A stretch of DNA of 64,000 nucleotides from Phyllostachys edulis (GCA_036346405.1 CM070561.1:35381958-35445957); one strand, 5' to 3'; numbered from the stretch's first letter, positions 45,144-57,247 are shown. The notes: a model not told the origin generated them from the letters alone. A program made the numbers and translations.

Positions 45144-46326
45144 TAGGGGCGGAGCTAGGATTAGACCATAGGGGGTCGATAGCTCGAGGAGAGACATGTA
45201 TTTGTTATCGTCTAATTTAAGCTACTTATGAAAGAAAAATTGAGGATTTGTCACTCCTAAGATCCTTGATTTAGGATTTACCATCTTTAAGTTTCTTCTT
45301 GATAATTTGCCACTCCTAAGCAACAAATACCTATGATTTGACACCCTATACGTATTCCAGTATTTTTATTTTTTATTTTGCACCAAAATCCACTATTAAA
45401 AGATGCATTTATCCATCCCTATTGAAGAAGAAACTTAAAGGTGGCAAAACCTAAATCAATGTGCTTAGGAGTTAAGAGTGGCAAACCTTTGATTTTCCCT
45501 TATAAAAAATAGAAGTTTTCTTGGCAGAAAACTTTTTATATAAAAAACAATAGAAAACAAATAATGGTCATTATGGATGATAACTTGAGTTTGGTGGAGT
45601 TTGGTGCACATATACACTTCACCGAGTCACAGAAGGTGTGACAGAAGCCATGTACAAGGAAGAAGTGCTCGATCAAACTCTAAACATGCAGGGAGATGAA
45701 ATAACGAATTTTTTTTATTAATTAACCTTTTTTTGAATTTTATTTTAAAGTTAACATCAAGCGATTTTATTTCCAATTCGACCCTTTGGTCACACCGCAT
45801 TCGCGGGCGTGACAAAATAACATTGTCACGCCAAATTTACGGTCAAACTCTTGTCACGCCATTGGAAGTAGCGTGATAAGAAGAGTTAGTCACGCCACAA
45901 CCAAAGGGCGTGACAAAAGTGCTATTTTGGGGATTTATCTGGCGCGTGATAAGAAGTTATTTTGTCACGCCACCACCCATGGCGTGACCAAATGGGTCAG
46001 AATTGGAAATAAAGTGTATCGAGGGTTAACTTTAAAATAAAATTCAAAAAATGTTAATTAATAAAAAAAAGTTCTGAAATAACATGCACTTGTACAAATT
46101 AAACACAATATTAGCTTTAAAATTTGGGTTGCTACATAAGATGGATTCATGTGCTACAAATTAACTCCTAAACTTTTTAGTTCATCCTAACTGTTGCTTA
46201 ATCACATAAATTAAATTAGTAAGAGTTTAGTCCTAGTAAAGTTATAATGCTCTTAGATGCTAACGAAAGATAGTAAAGAATTATAAGGGGGCCCCTACCA
46301 GCCCCCTTCTCCCTGCCCCTGCCCTG
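45144..46326. mobile_element. hAT-like non-autonomous element hosting a Mutator foldback
   Basis: The left end TAGGGGCGGAGCTAGG resembles the common grass hAT-type end CAGGGGCGGAGC. The right end, read on the minus strand, starts CAGGGCAGGGGCAGGG. The flanking 8-mers CTTACACG (45136-45143) and CTTACAGG (46327-46334) agree at seven of eight positions, fitting the 8-bp duplication of hAT elements. No transposase is present. The right terminus is repetitive, so the exact end is uncertain. Confidence 0.55.
45706..46074. mobile_element. Mutator-type foldback MITE with perfect 9-bp target duplication
   Basis: Arms of about 120 bp are inverted copies of each other, both containing TTTTTTTATTAATTAAC, GAATTTTATTTTAAAGTTAA and TTTCCAATTC. 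TGAAATAAC flanks it on both sides (45697-45705 and 46075-46083), the 9-bp duplication typical of Mutator-like elements. The middle holds further palindromic GTCACGCC/GGCGTGAC motifs, so the whole 369 bp can fold into one large hairpin. No coding capacity. Confidence 0.9.
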
Positions 46327-46334
46327 CTTACAGG

Positions 46335-47755
46335 GTTGTGGAGTGTGTGGCTAGTGGTGCTAGTTGGACTGCTGGCCCAAATGGGCTGTAAATTTAGGCC
46401 TTTGGGCTAAACTTATGGGCTTGTGCCCTAAGCAGTGCACTGCATTGGATAAACATTTTCCGATTATTTTTACTGACGCAAAAGGAGGCGTACGGTGGCC
46501 GGAAAGTATCCCGGCCCAGCGCGGAAAGCCAAGGCCCGAGAGATCTGCTGCGGACGACGGGACATGTGGCCACCGTGTGGCCGTGAGACTTCCGCACGTG
46601 ACTGAAAACGCGCCGGGTGTTCGTTGGTCGTGCATGGTGTGTGCTGTTGGGATAAGCATGGGAAGAGGACGCCGAGTTAATACGCCGCCGACTGCTGCCT
46701 ATATGGAAGGCGATTTGGCGCATACACCCCTACGTTGTTTTGGTTTGTCAATTAAGGGTTGTTTAAACTTGTGAGCACAGGTATCATTGCCTTTTTCGAT
46801 TGATGAGGTAGGACTTGCATCCATCAGAAAGGAGAACTATGATCGCCTTTTCCGATAGATGAGGTATCCAATAAAGAGAATTATAAATATTGCACAAATG
46901 AACTAAAGTATCGATAGGTACAGTGAATTTATAATAGCTCAAAACTGGTGGTAGATGTACGACAAATATTACAATAACGTAGTACGGATAATACCTATGA
47001 TGCAACAATGGCCAAATAGGAGGTTCCATGCTTGAACACAATTTTTTCAGCGATTTCATGAGCTTAGCTTGGTTAACATGCATATTTATCTTCTTTGGCT
47101 TCCACAAACCCAATGAAACCTATAAGAGACTTTGATAGATAAGTCTGAGCGGCCTCCTGACTTACCATAGAGTCCTTGTGTGTAAAAATAGCTAAAATTA
47201 ACTAAGAAAAAGAAAACGAAGAAGATATTTTTTTTAAGATTAATAATTTATCGTACGATTCGTAGCATCTTGCTGCATTTGTCTAATAATTTTGTTTTGG
47301 TATTATTCATTCCTATTGCACATAACAAAATAATTCGAAGATAATTGCTGCTCTAGTTACTCCAATAATTAAGATATCCACTCTTCTGTTTACGACTACA
47401 AGTCGATTTAGAAAATACGCAGTCAAACATTTTCAATTATGACAACTAAAAAATAACTATATCTAGATTAGCCAAACGAAAATATACTACTAGTACGGGG
47501 ATTAAAAATACTTTCATAATATTGTATTTTTATTTACTAACTAGTTGTAAGTGTGACAGAGAAAGCACATGTAAGGATGTATTTAATTAGATAAGTTTTA
47601 GTATTACGAATCCTTAATAACTCTTCCATGCAACATCTTTCACATGGAATCAAGCATAACCGCATGGTCCGCATGCATAACACATGCATCTGATCGGTGT
47701 CCTTGTCCAGCCGTAGCTCTCAAAGCCATCTCTAACGTATCAAAATCCAACGGAT
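46335..47755. other. Upstream region of RAD23, no gene
   Basis: Short open frames around 46360-46770 overlap each other on both strands and show no family motif. No further transposon ends were found. The 3' part is presumably the RAD23 promoter. Confidence 0.4.
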
Positions 47756-47762
47756 TAATAAG

Positions 47763-47771
47763 ATATAAAAG
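47763..47771 (+). promoter_or_regulatory. Probable TATA box of RAD23
   Basis: GATATAAAAGGCG lies about 225 bases before the start codon. The intervening GC-rich leader with CT-rich runs (47880-47930) looks like a plant 5' UTR. Confidence 0.55.
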
Positions 47772-47992
47772 GCGACCCCTTCCAGAAACAGTACTGAGCG
47801 ATATAAATTCAGCGAAGCAGAGGGGTCAACCCGCAAAAGCACCCGTCCACTCTAGGGTCCAAAATAAAAAAACCCAGAAAACTCGCCCCCTCCTCTCTCG
47901 TCTTCTCCTCCGGCCTCCGCTTCCTCGAACCCGACTCGAAGGCGACGGCGACGGGCGACGGCCGCGAGAACGCGAGGCGAGTCGGCGGCGAG

Positions 47993-50900
47993 ATGAAGGT
48001 CTCCGTGAAGACGCTCAAGGGCTCCAGCTTCCAGATCGAAGTGAGCCCCGCTGACAAGGTATCGCCACTCTCGCCTCCGCCCTCCCGATCTGTGTGTCGC
48101 GGGGATTAATCATTTGGGGGCTTTTGGGGCTGGGTTGCTGGGTCGCTCGCGAGGTTGGATCGATGGGTAGGTTTGTTGCGCTCAGGGGTTGGTAGATTGC
48201 GTGCGGGAGTGAACCGAGTGATGAGGTGCGTCTGGTGCGAGTTGTGTGAGGCGCGAACGATGTTCTTGTGAATCCAATCTGTGGTTTGCTGGTTGAGTTC
48301 TGCTGTGATTGGAGCAGAGAGCAGTTGCGGAGTTTGCCTATGTTACGGTCGCTTGTATGCTTAGGTTATGGTTGTTTGGCGAATACAGGGGCCATGGCGT
48401 GGAGAATTTCTTTTGTTAGACTGATTGATATGTTACCAGATGCACAACCAACTTGAGTCCTGAGCAAAGTACAAAAGCTGTCGTTCTGTTGGGAATTGTT
48501 CCCTACAGGTGGCACAAATTGGTAAAATTTTTGAATTGCTAATGCTTAGTCGCCGCTATTATGTTGTGGCTGGAGGTCTCATTGATATGAGCTGTGTTTC
48601 GATAATTGTTGATATTTGTTTTATGCAACTTTTAGAATGTAATGCTGGTCGATTTTGCCTATCTGGTAATGTGGTCGGATCGGAGTAATTGAAGCTTTAC
48701 AATTACATGCATGAGTTGGCTGTGGTAAAAGAAAGCTTCAAAACGTGCGAGCTTGTTTATTCACATCATTTGTTTTTTTTTTTTGCCAAAATAGATTAGA
48801 TCTGTGTGACTAGAGGTAATCATTCTATTTAGAATATTTTATATCGGATGAAAGGAATAGCATGCTGGCACAATCTGGGAAGAAGCAATATTGGTAATTA
48901 GAGGTTCAATGTTCGGAGATAGGGTTTGAGCTGGCCACAAGAAGTATATCTGTAGTTACCTTTTCTTGGTGCAAATTTAATGCATAGTGCAGTAACAAAA
49001 ATTCCCCTTCAAGAAAAAAAAACAGTAACAGAAAGTTCAGTGAACAATCTGAAGTGTTATTGGCATGCTGCTACTTAACATGGTGTTACTCATTTATTGT
49101 GTATTATAATATTGGGGTGTTAGCCGTTTCGTTACATGGCATGAGATAATGTAAGATGTAACTGTAGATTTTATCAGCATCTGAATTCCTGGTTCCTTTG
49201 ATTCTGTCTAATGGGGAAAAATTGCAAATTGCTTCAAGCAGGTTGTTGATGTGAAGAAGCTCGTTGAGAGTACACAAGGGCAGAATGTCTACCCTGCTGA
49301 CCAACAAATGCTCATACACCAGGGGAAGGTGCTCAACGATGACACTACATTGGAGGAAAACAATGTTCTTGAAAACAACTTCCTTGTTATAATGCTTAGC
49401 AAGGTAAGCTACCTGTTTGATATTCTGGTTTGTACATGGCAGAATTTTTTTTTTTTGAGACCTACATGCTAGAAAATCATGGATAGCATAGTAATGCATG
49501 AAATAGTATCTGTTTAGGATATCAAGATCTCTAACTCTCAGGATGTAGTGAACTTCTGTATGTGTTAAAATTGCTTTGAAATATGTAGTGGTTCATTTGC
49601 TATGACTGTTGACTAGTCAGAACTCAGAAGCAAAAGCTACTAGTCCAATAGTTTTTCCCTTTTTGATAAGACAAGCTGGCTTCTCTGAAATTTATATATA
49701 AACCTCTATCCAGAATGGCTACAATTGCTTGAGGAATGCTTTATATTACTCATCAATTCAATAATTCATCATAAGATTGTTCTTTGTTATTATCGTTTTC
49801 TGATCTGATCTTTCACAGAGCAAGGGTTCATCGAGTGCAGCTCCAGCTACCTCCAAGGCACCCTCAAATCAGGTGAGATGGAACTTAGAATGATTACAAT
49901 TTAACTGGTTTCTCATCACTATTGTATCTTCATTTTCTTTCATTATTTAATTTTCCTTTACGCATAACATATTCTGAAACTCCTGTCATAATTAATTTCT
50001 TTTTTACTTATCTGCAAACAGTTCCTCTTCCATCTAATTGTTAGACTGTATGAAACTGTGGTACAGTTTTAGTTAATTACTTAATTTAATGGGAAAAACA
50101 TAGCTAAAGTTTAACTGAAAACTAGAATTTCAGCCTGATTATCTGGTGCTCTTACTATAGCTGCTAAAGATGCACGTTTCATTCAATCAATAGTTACCAA
50201 GTTAAGTTCTGAGCCAACTATGGTTGCCCTAGAATGAAAGGTTTTACAAAAATCTAAACTATGAGCTCTTAACTCAATGTATTGTTGTCATCTTTTTGTG
50301 TTTGTTTGTTGTAGAATCATTACTTTCCTTATCCAAAAAATTATGCTCAAGGGTGTAATGCTACAGTGCTTACTGAGAGTATGTTCTTTTTCTGCTGCTG
50401 TTGTTGAGATTCTAGATTTTAACCTATATTTCTTTCACAGGCGCCCCCTACTCAGACAGTGCCTGCTACTCCTGCATCTCAAGCAACGGCTGCACCAGCA
50501 CCTGTGTGAGTTGCTACAGCCTCCCCAGCTGCTGCTGCTGCTGTATCGCAGGCCTAATTTTTATGTTAATTGTGGAAGACATGTTATTTTTCATCTTTGT
50601 CATAGTTTTTGTTAACTTAAATTGGAAGCAATCCAAAAATTGTTGAATGTTTTGCTAACTGTCATATCATTGATTTGTAGTAGTACTACTACTGTTATGG
50701 CTAGTGGTTATTGCCAGCTAACTCTATCCTTCTTATGTTTACTGAAGTAGTGTACCTGTCAGTGCTCCCACTCCAAATGCCACAGCCTCCTCAGTTCCCG
50801 CTGTTGCTGTGTCGTAAGTTCCTGATTTTTCTACCTTCCATATTCATTTTATTGATCTCATAAAAATGTAATTCCTGTTTGAGGTCATGCTAATATTTTC

Positions 50901-52447
50901 CTGTTAAAAATAGCTGCTATTAGTTCCTAAGTGCATTTGACACCATCTTTTGGTATTGTCATTTGAACAGCACTGAAGCAGATCCTTATGGTCAGGCTGC
51001 CTCGAACCTTGTTGCTGGCAGCAACCTAGAGGCAACAATTCAATCAATTCTTGAAATGGGTGGTGGAACGTGGGACAGAGACACTGTGCTGCGTGCTCTA
51101 CGGGCTGCATTCAACAACCCTGAGCGGGCTGTTGAATATTTATATTCTGTAAGAAGAACATCATTCTTTTTCCTCCCTTACTAGTTGCTAGGTCTTCCTT
51201 GATGATGACTCCAAAATTACATAAATAACTTTAGCTAGTGAACACATCATGTGATGCATGCAGTAGATTGCATGAAGATACATAATGACTAAACTACATA
51301 CTTATTTGCTTAATTGAAATCTCTTTTAGGGTAATTTCATATCCTCTTGAAGTTTCACTGTCTTTCGAGTCCATGTTAAGTATTGTGCAGAAAATACATG
51401 TTGAAACAACTTTGGATTGCAGATTTTTTTTGGCAGAACACTAATATCCTTCCGTCTTTAATGTAGGGTGTTCCTGAGCAGATGGAGATTCCTGCACCAC
51501 CACAAATTGCCCAGCCAGCTAATCCTGTCCAGGCTTCACAACCAACACAACCTGCAGTTTCTTTGTCTGGACCGAATGCTAGTCCCTTGGACCTCTTTCC
51601 GCAAGTATTCTCTCTCTCTCTCTCTCATGCCCGTGCCCCTGGTGTTTCCACTTTTGCATAATAGTTTAATTTAGTTCTGATGTTTGCCTTTTGACTTTCA
51701 GGCCCTTCCAAACGCTTCCACAAATGCTGCTGCTGCAGGAAATCTTGATGTTTTGCGTAATAATGCACAGTTCCAAAGCTTGCTTTCTTTGGTGCAGGCT
51801 AACCCTCAGATTTTACAGGTTCTTTTTCATGCTGCTGCCCTTTATTTTTTTTCCCCTCAAACAAGCTGCTCCTTATTACAGCTCGTTGACCCACGAATCA
51901 TTTATTTGCAGCCACTGCTCCAAGAATTGGGAAAACAAAATCCCCAGATTTTGCAGCTGATTCAGGAAAACCAAGCTGAGTTCCTTCGTTTGATCAATGA
52001 ACCAGCTGAGGGAGATGAAGAAGAGTATGATTTTTTTTTTTGCATCTGTTGACACTCTTTACTTGTGCTTGGCATGTTGTTTGACGATCTTGTACTTCCT
52101 GAACCAGGAATTTGCTAGACCAGTTTGCAGAAGGGATGCCTCAGACCATAGCGGTTACTCCGGAGGAAAATGAAGCTATACTTCGTGTAAGTCAATAGAC
52201 CATGAGAAGAAGTTTATCCACATGTGCCCGCTTCCTTATGTTTTAAGTACTTGTGGCGGTGATTTTATGTCAATTTACCGCATCACTGTATGACGCTATT
52301 GGATTTTTGCATACGCAGCTTGAAGGAATGGGCTTTGATCGGGCGCTTGTTCTGGAGGTGTACTTTGCCTGCAACAAGGATGAGACTTTGGCGGCAAACT
52401 ACCTCCTGGATCACATGAACGATTTTGATGACGAAGCTCCGCAGTAA
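47993..52447 (+). CDS. RAD23: Ubiquitin receptor / nucleotide excision repair protein RAD23
   Basis: RAD23 proteins carry ubiquitylated substrates to the proteasome and stabilise the XPC/RAD4 damage sensor. Eleven coding exons join in frame with GT-AG introns: 47993-48058, 49242-49403, 49819-49872, 50441-50505, 50751-50813, 50971-51148, 51467-51604, 51702-51818, 51912-52024, 52108-52186 and 52319-52447, giving 387 residues, a normal RAD23 length. The UBL domain fills residues 1-76 (MKVSVKTLKGSSFQIEV, YPADQQMLIHQGKVL) and coincides with exons 1-2. A Pro/Ala/Thr linker follows. UBA1 is at about 147-196 (ILEMGGGTWDRDTVLRALRA). The XPC-binding domain is at about 240-305 (NAQFQSLLSLVQANPQILQ, LLQELGKQNPQILQLIQ). 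UBA2 at about 338-383 (LEGMGFDRALVLEVYFAC) ends the protein. No lesion is seen. Intron 1 is 1.2 kb. Confidence 0.95.
50506..50555 (+). pseudogene. Probable decayed duplicate exon piece in RAD23 intron 4
   Basis: The first bases of intron 4 (GCTACAGCCTCCCCAGC, then a GCTG run and TATCG) resemble the second half of exon 5 (GCCACAGCCTCCTCAG, then GCTGTTGCTGTGTCG). Reading exon 4 straight into it meets TGA at once, so it cannot extend the protein in that frame. It looks like a duplicated linker exon that was lost to the intron. Confidence 0.5.
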
Positions 52448-52650
52448 GACGACGGATAGTTCTGCATGCACAAGCCACAAGCCCATTTGGACTCATAGGG
52501 CAGGCTTAGGAAATCTTTTTGGGATTTGTCTCCTTTGCTCCTTCCCTCCTTTAGTATGTTTTTTTTTCCCTGTTTGGCTTTACTTTTAGTACATACTCTA
52601 GATTACCTTTACATACTTGATAACGGGGTATAAAAGTTCTGATTTCTGAG
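52448..52650 (+). other. RAD23 3' untranslated region (approximate)
   Basis: It follows the TAA stop and is T-rich (a T run at 52559-52568). The end was chosen by position only, since no unambiguous polyadenylation signal is seen. Confidence 0.4.
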
Positions 52651-53350
52651 TCTGTCTACTCTCTGCTCCTGAACTAGTGCTTGCATACTAGCATGATATT
52701 TAGAGGCTCCCTTGCTACTCAACGTTAGATTTTCCCTGCGTATTAATGGGGGAGCATGCAAAAGCCGTGAGATAGATTTGATTTGATGACCAAGTCTTGT
52801 ATGTTTCAGTTAGTTTCAACCACAAGTCCACAGCCACCTCAGCCTGATCGCATATCCGAGTGTCTGCAGATGCTGGATTCCGGATCCACCAAATTGAATC
52901 ATCAGAATAAATCATAACGTTTGGATCTGCCTCGCAAGGATGATCACATCAAGGACTCAGCCAGAGTGTCGGCGTATAGCTTCCAAGTAATTCGCCGTAT
53001 TTCAATTCTCCTCTCATTGGTTCGCCCAAAAGACCAATAGGGCATCGATCCTGCACACCGCACACGGACGGATTTGCATGCCCTTTTTAATCAAGGTGAT
53101 ATACAGAAGCACAATCAGCTTTCCAGTAAATAAAAACGGATATGAGCTCACCCTCGTCAAGTACTCTGTATTTGAACAGTGTTACGTCAACCTCCACAAA
53201 TAGAAGACTGATCAATGGTGAACTAGTAATCAGGGCATAATAGCCAACTAGAAACCTAATCGAAGACGCGAGACTGATCAGGATAAAGGATTCATTGGTG
53301 ATAGAAGACATGGGGATGCAGGTGATAGTTATAAGTATAGAAGCAATACT
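52651..53350. other. Intergenic, no recognisable feature
   Basis: Neither strand shows splice structure, domain motifs or repeat ends that I can support. Confidence 0.4.
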
Positions 53351-53358
53351 GTTACGAC

Positions 53359-53541
53359 GATGTTTACTATATCTATCAGGGTATTGATGTACATAATTTC
53401 TTATTAGTAATCCTTTTTTTTTTGTGAGCTCCTGAAAGTCGTTTTAGATGGTGATGTTTACCGCACATATTAGAGTATTGATGTACATAATTTTTTATAA
53501 GTAGTCCTTTTTTTTCATCAGCTCCTGAAAGTCGTTTTAGA
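53359..53541. repeat. Tandem duplication, about 91-bp unit
   Basis: Two units share GTATTGATGTACATAATTT and GAGCTCCTGAAAGTCG or a close variant, ending GTCGTTTTAGAT. They are adjacent and in the same orientation. Confidence 0.85.
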
Positions 53542-53639
53542 TAAGACAGTACAATGGTCTGAAATTCATACGGGCAGAATGTGGAACCTATGCGAATTTC
53601 TTTTTTTAAAAATATTTTTGTAAAAGATAATTACAAAAA

Positions 53640-53815
53640 TAAATAGTCGCCACACAAAATTACAAAAATAGGTCAACTGGCGATAGGAACTGGCGACAGA
53701 GACCCTCTTGACCCCTATCGTCGGTCCAACTACCTATCGCCAATTCAACTGGCGACAGGAAGTTGAACAGTGCTCTGTGCGCTTGAACTGGCGGCAGTAC
53801 CATTTATAACCCCCC
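53640..53815. repeat. Cluster of short AACTGGCGACAG motifs, some inverted
   Basis: AACTGGCGATAGG, AACTGGCGACAGAG, CAACTGGCGACAGG and GAACTGGCGGCAG occur in one direction and CCTATCGCCAATT in the other, so parts can pair into hairpins. The cluster lies upstream of the plant-mobile-domain gene and may belong to the same transposon. I could not find its ends. Confidence 0.6.
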
Positions 53816-54096
53816 AAAAAAAAAAAATCAGTCCATAATTCATTTTAATTCCAAAAAAAAAACAAGAGAGAGGAGAGGGAGAGAAGAAAGATAACGAAGC
53901 TTTGTCAATTCATTGCGGAGGAGAGATTGTCAAAGCATCGGATTCGATCAACTAACTTGTAGGTACATTTTTTGGAAACTTTGTACATTATGTCAAAACC
54001 TTGTCGGTTAGCAAACAAAAATAGCGATATAGAATTGAGTAGATTATATAAATGTAGTCAAATTGTGTAGTACATCTTTTGAGATGTGTAGCAGGT

Positions 54097-54403
54097 AGTC
54101 AAAGCGTAATGCCGGAATCAAAATAATCCCAGGTTTATTTAGCTCCTCATTTGTGCGCAGTAATTATATTGTTAATATGGGAATTCCCTTTTAAACTAGA
54201 AAAATTGCATGACACTTTTTCAAATTGTAAAGAAAATCCGGAGTAGCTTAGTAGGGACGGTAGAGCGTAATCAGAATAATCCCAGCTTTTTTTAGCTCCC
54301 TATTTGTGCACGGTAATTATATTGGTAATGCCGGAAATTCATTTTAAACTAGGAAAATTGCATAACACATTTTAAAATTGTAAAGAAAATCCGGAGTAGC
54401 TAC
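54097..54403. repeat. Tandem duplication, about 153-bp unit
   Basis: The units 54097-54250 and 54251-54403 share GTAATTATATT, TTTTAAACTAG and TAAAGAAAATCCGGAGTAGC. The duplication lies in the presumed 5' intron of the plant-mobile-domain gene just downstream. Confidence 0.85.
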
Positions 54404-54464
54404 ATAGGCTACGTAAAGATGCATGATAAAATTATGAACTTTGTTTATTGCTACATTTTCAGGT

Positions 54465-54970
54465 ATGGCGGACGCAGGCCACTACGGGTTGCTTGACCCG
54501 ATGATTGACACGCATCACCGTAGCCGCATTAGTACTTTCATCCCCTAGGAGGGCAAGGTGCCTATTGAGCTTGGCATGTTCCGGCTATGCACGCCCATCA
54601 GGGCATGGAGGCTGCACCCAGACCGGGTTCCGAGGTACGTGTAGTTCTGACCTTCATGCACTCAATTGCAATCTGACTACTTTGGATGGACTAACGTTTG
54701 TTCTTAATCGTTTCGACACAGGTTGAGAGCGGCAGGCCTCCTTCCACTAGCGAGGATGGTGGAGGTGACGTGGGAGGACGACCAGGACCACGGTCCTGGT
54801 CGTACGTCTAGGCGTTTTCCATATGACCGGGCCCTACTGACGGCGCTGGTTGACCGTTGGAGGCCAAAGACGCACATGTTCCACCTTCCGTGTGGGGAGA
54901 TGGCACCGACCCTTCAAGACGTCACCTATCTGACCGGGTTGCCCTGTACTGGCTTCCCTATGGCGGCGTA
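54465..54970 (+). pseudogene. Plant-mobile-domain (PMD/MAIN-like) gene, N-terminal part, broken
   Basis: The ATG follows a 3' splice-like TTTTCAG. Exon 1 (54465-54634) reads MADAGHYGLLDPMIDTHHRS, then meets TAG at 54546-54548, and continues GKVPIELGMFRLCTPIRAW in the same frame. A GT-AG intron leads to exon 2 (54722 on), with LRAAGLLPLARMVEV, then ALLTALVDRWRPKTHMFHLP and CGEMAPTLQDVTYLTGLPC. These motifs identify the plant mobile domain, found in host genes such as MAIN and often carried by Mutator-like and gypsy elements. The frame ends where an LTR begins at 54971. The stop and the insertion both kill it. Whether it was host or transposon cargo is open; the repeated leader favours transposon. 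Confidence 0.8.
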
Positions 54971-57247
54971 TGTCGGGACCCAAAAATACGATTCAGAAAC
55001 CCTCTGTGTACTATGAACTAGTCCCAGATCAGTAGTTAGCTCACATAGGAAACAGTAATGAAATACCATCCATCTATTCGATTTAACTAAAAAGATATCA
55101 AAGTAACAAATAATAATAGTAACTGGACCTTATAGTCAACGTTTACTTAACTTGCCACACAGGGCTAAAGAAACAAATAAACTCTTGCAGTGAAACAAAA
55201 CTCTTGAAATAGCCAATCAACATGTCCACAGGCAATCGAGTGGAGAACACATCCTAATCCGTAAAACCTTCATAGTACTCTTGGGCGAAGAACTCTTGAC
55301 CAGCTTGATATTCTTCAACTGATTAACAATGGCGTAAAGCCGTGAGTACATAAAGCACTCAGCAAATCGTGGGGAAATGTATGCACATAGTATTCATACA
55401 AGACTTGAACAAAGATTAGCTGTATAGCTCATTTGCGTAAAGCAGCATTGACAATAAATAGATTGAAATGCGTAATTGAAAAGAATAGTAAGTAAATAAA
55501 CAATTTCTTTGAAACAACCAGTGAACTCCCCATCCACTTCCCAAGACAAACCTCCAAGTGAATTACACATCCACCAACGAACATTATATTCAACAAGTGA
55601 ACTTCACATTCACACTTCGACTCATTTTATAAGAAACTCTATCTCTCATGTGAAATCCCCGAACATGTCTATAACCGAGGACACGGCTATTTGAATAGAT
55701 CAATTAATACTCTGCAGAGATTGTATACTTTATCCACAAGATATAACTAGTATAGCGATCACCAATCATAACAAAACCTTTCAGAGGTTTCATCTCAACA
55801 ATTGACTCTCCCATTGTGCATACAGCCACCCCAAAACCTCAGCATGGGTTGACGCACACCGTTGGACAGGGAAGCGGCGAACTGTCCCGCGATGTGACTT
55901 TAGAAAGAGTACGCACCTCCACCCATAAACTACCTGAGTAGTCAATGCCAAAACTCCACAACTTGCTAGGTTAGGCCTGTCCCATCAGGCATGTGGTTGT
56001 ACGAAAGGCCCGGTTCAATAGCGCACAAGATTAAGTTCTTGACAAGTTACTCAGGCGAGTCTACCACAAACCCACGACGTGTTAAACCACACCCTCACCG
56101 CACAACCGCTCGCCCGAGCGAAAACTATTTTGTTTAACCCAGACCAATGACATACCCTATCATGGTACACAAATTTTAACAAGAATAGCTAACCACCATG
56201 ATTCCATATATCCTTAAGTCAAGATTAATCATTATGACACATGTGATCATGAACCATCGCATCTAAGCATGACAAAGCAGCAATACGATACCCGTGTTGG
56301 TGATACACATATATCCAACCAAAATTATCCGTGCTAGGGTGATAAAGGATCCATGGCATTCAAATAATCAAAGGAGGCATAATGACAACAGGTAATAACT
56401 AAACCCAAATCAGTTTGTATAAAGATAGCATGCAGTTGTATAAAACAATATACTTTTAAAATCATAGGTTCAATATAATCAAAAGACAATGACTTGCCTT
56501 GGAATAAATCCTAGGATTGATCTTGATCTTGGTGATCTCCTTCTTGCTCAAAAATTCCCGAAGAATCAACGTCTACTCACAAACAAAGCAAATAAACCAA
56601 ATAAATACAAAACAGAGATAAAACCAACTCCAAAAATTAAATAAAAATCTAAGATAAATAGAGCTCGAATTTATATGAATTTAGAAATTTGAATGGGCTC
56701 AATCGGAGTTTGAATGAAGAAGATTCACATGAAATGATGAAATTGAGAGAGAAAAGAATATCCAGATAATATTCCTTCGGGTTAAAATAAATAAAAAGAA
56801 TTGGAGACTTACAAGTAGGGTCCACTGGTAAGTGAGAGAAAGATGAAATCAATGGATGACATGTGGGCCAAGTTTACTGGAAAGAGAAAGAGAGATTGAC
56901 AGAAGGGCCCCACATGGCACTGAGATGGTCTATGGTGATCTAAGCACACGGGCTCTTTGACTCGAGTCTGCCACATGGCTTGACACATGGGCCGAGATTG
57001 ATGATTTGGCGATGAGGTGGCACATGAGATGGATGATGAGATGGCAGAGGAACATGGCCGACGGCGACATTGGCAACGGGAAGGACTTCGGGTGCGGCGG
57101 CAATGTAGATTAGATGGCGTCCGAGAGGATCCAAGGGGAGCACCGGATTGAGGGTGACACCAGGAACACAACGCAATGCTTAGGGTGGCCGGAGGTTGAC
57201 GAGGACGGCACTACAATGATGGTGAATGGCACTAAAGAAGATGAGCG
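54971..57247 (-). mobile_element. LTR of the gypsy superfamily interrupting the PMD gene, itself cut by a CACTA
   Basis: It begins TGTCGGGACCCAAAAATACG and follows the same order of landmarks as the LTRs at 28479 and 38652 (ACTAGTCCCAGATCAGTAGT, the conserved core at 55660-55740, TGACTTGCCTT, CAAACAAAGCAAATAAACC). The expected other end is not reached. At 57248 a CACTA terminal repeat begins, and the rest of the LTR would lie beyond that element, outside the window. No target duplication can therefore be checked. Confidence 0.8.
55660..55740 (-). repeat. Conserved LTR core, copy 4 of 5
   Basis: It reads CATGTCTATAACCGAGGACA, then CTATTTGAATAG (one change in the central palindrome), CTCTGCAGAGATTGTA and TTTATCCACA. 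Order and spacing are the same as in the other copies. Confidence 0.8.

Noticed and set aside
46360..46774. Overlapping 100-136-codon frames on both strands upstream of RAD23
   Set aside because: Mutually overlapping, no splice or domain evidence, and no similarity I can recall.
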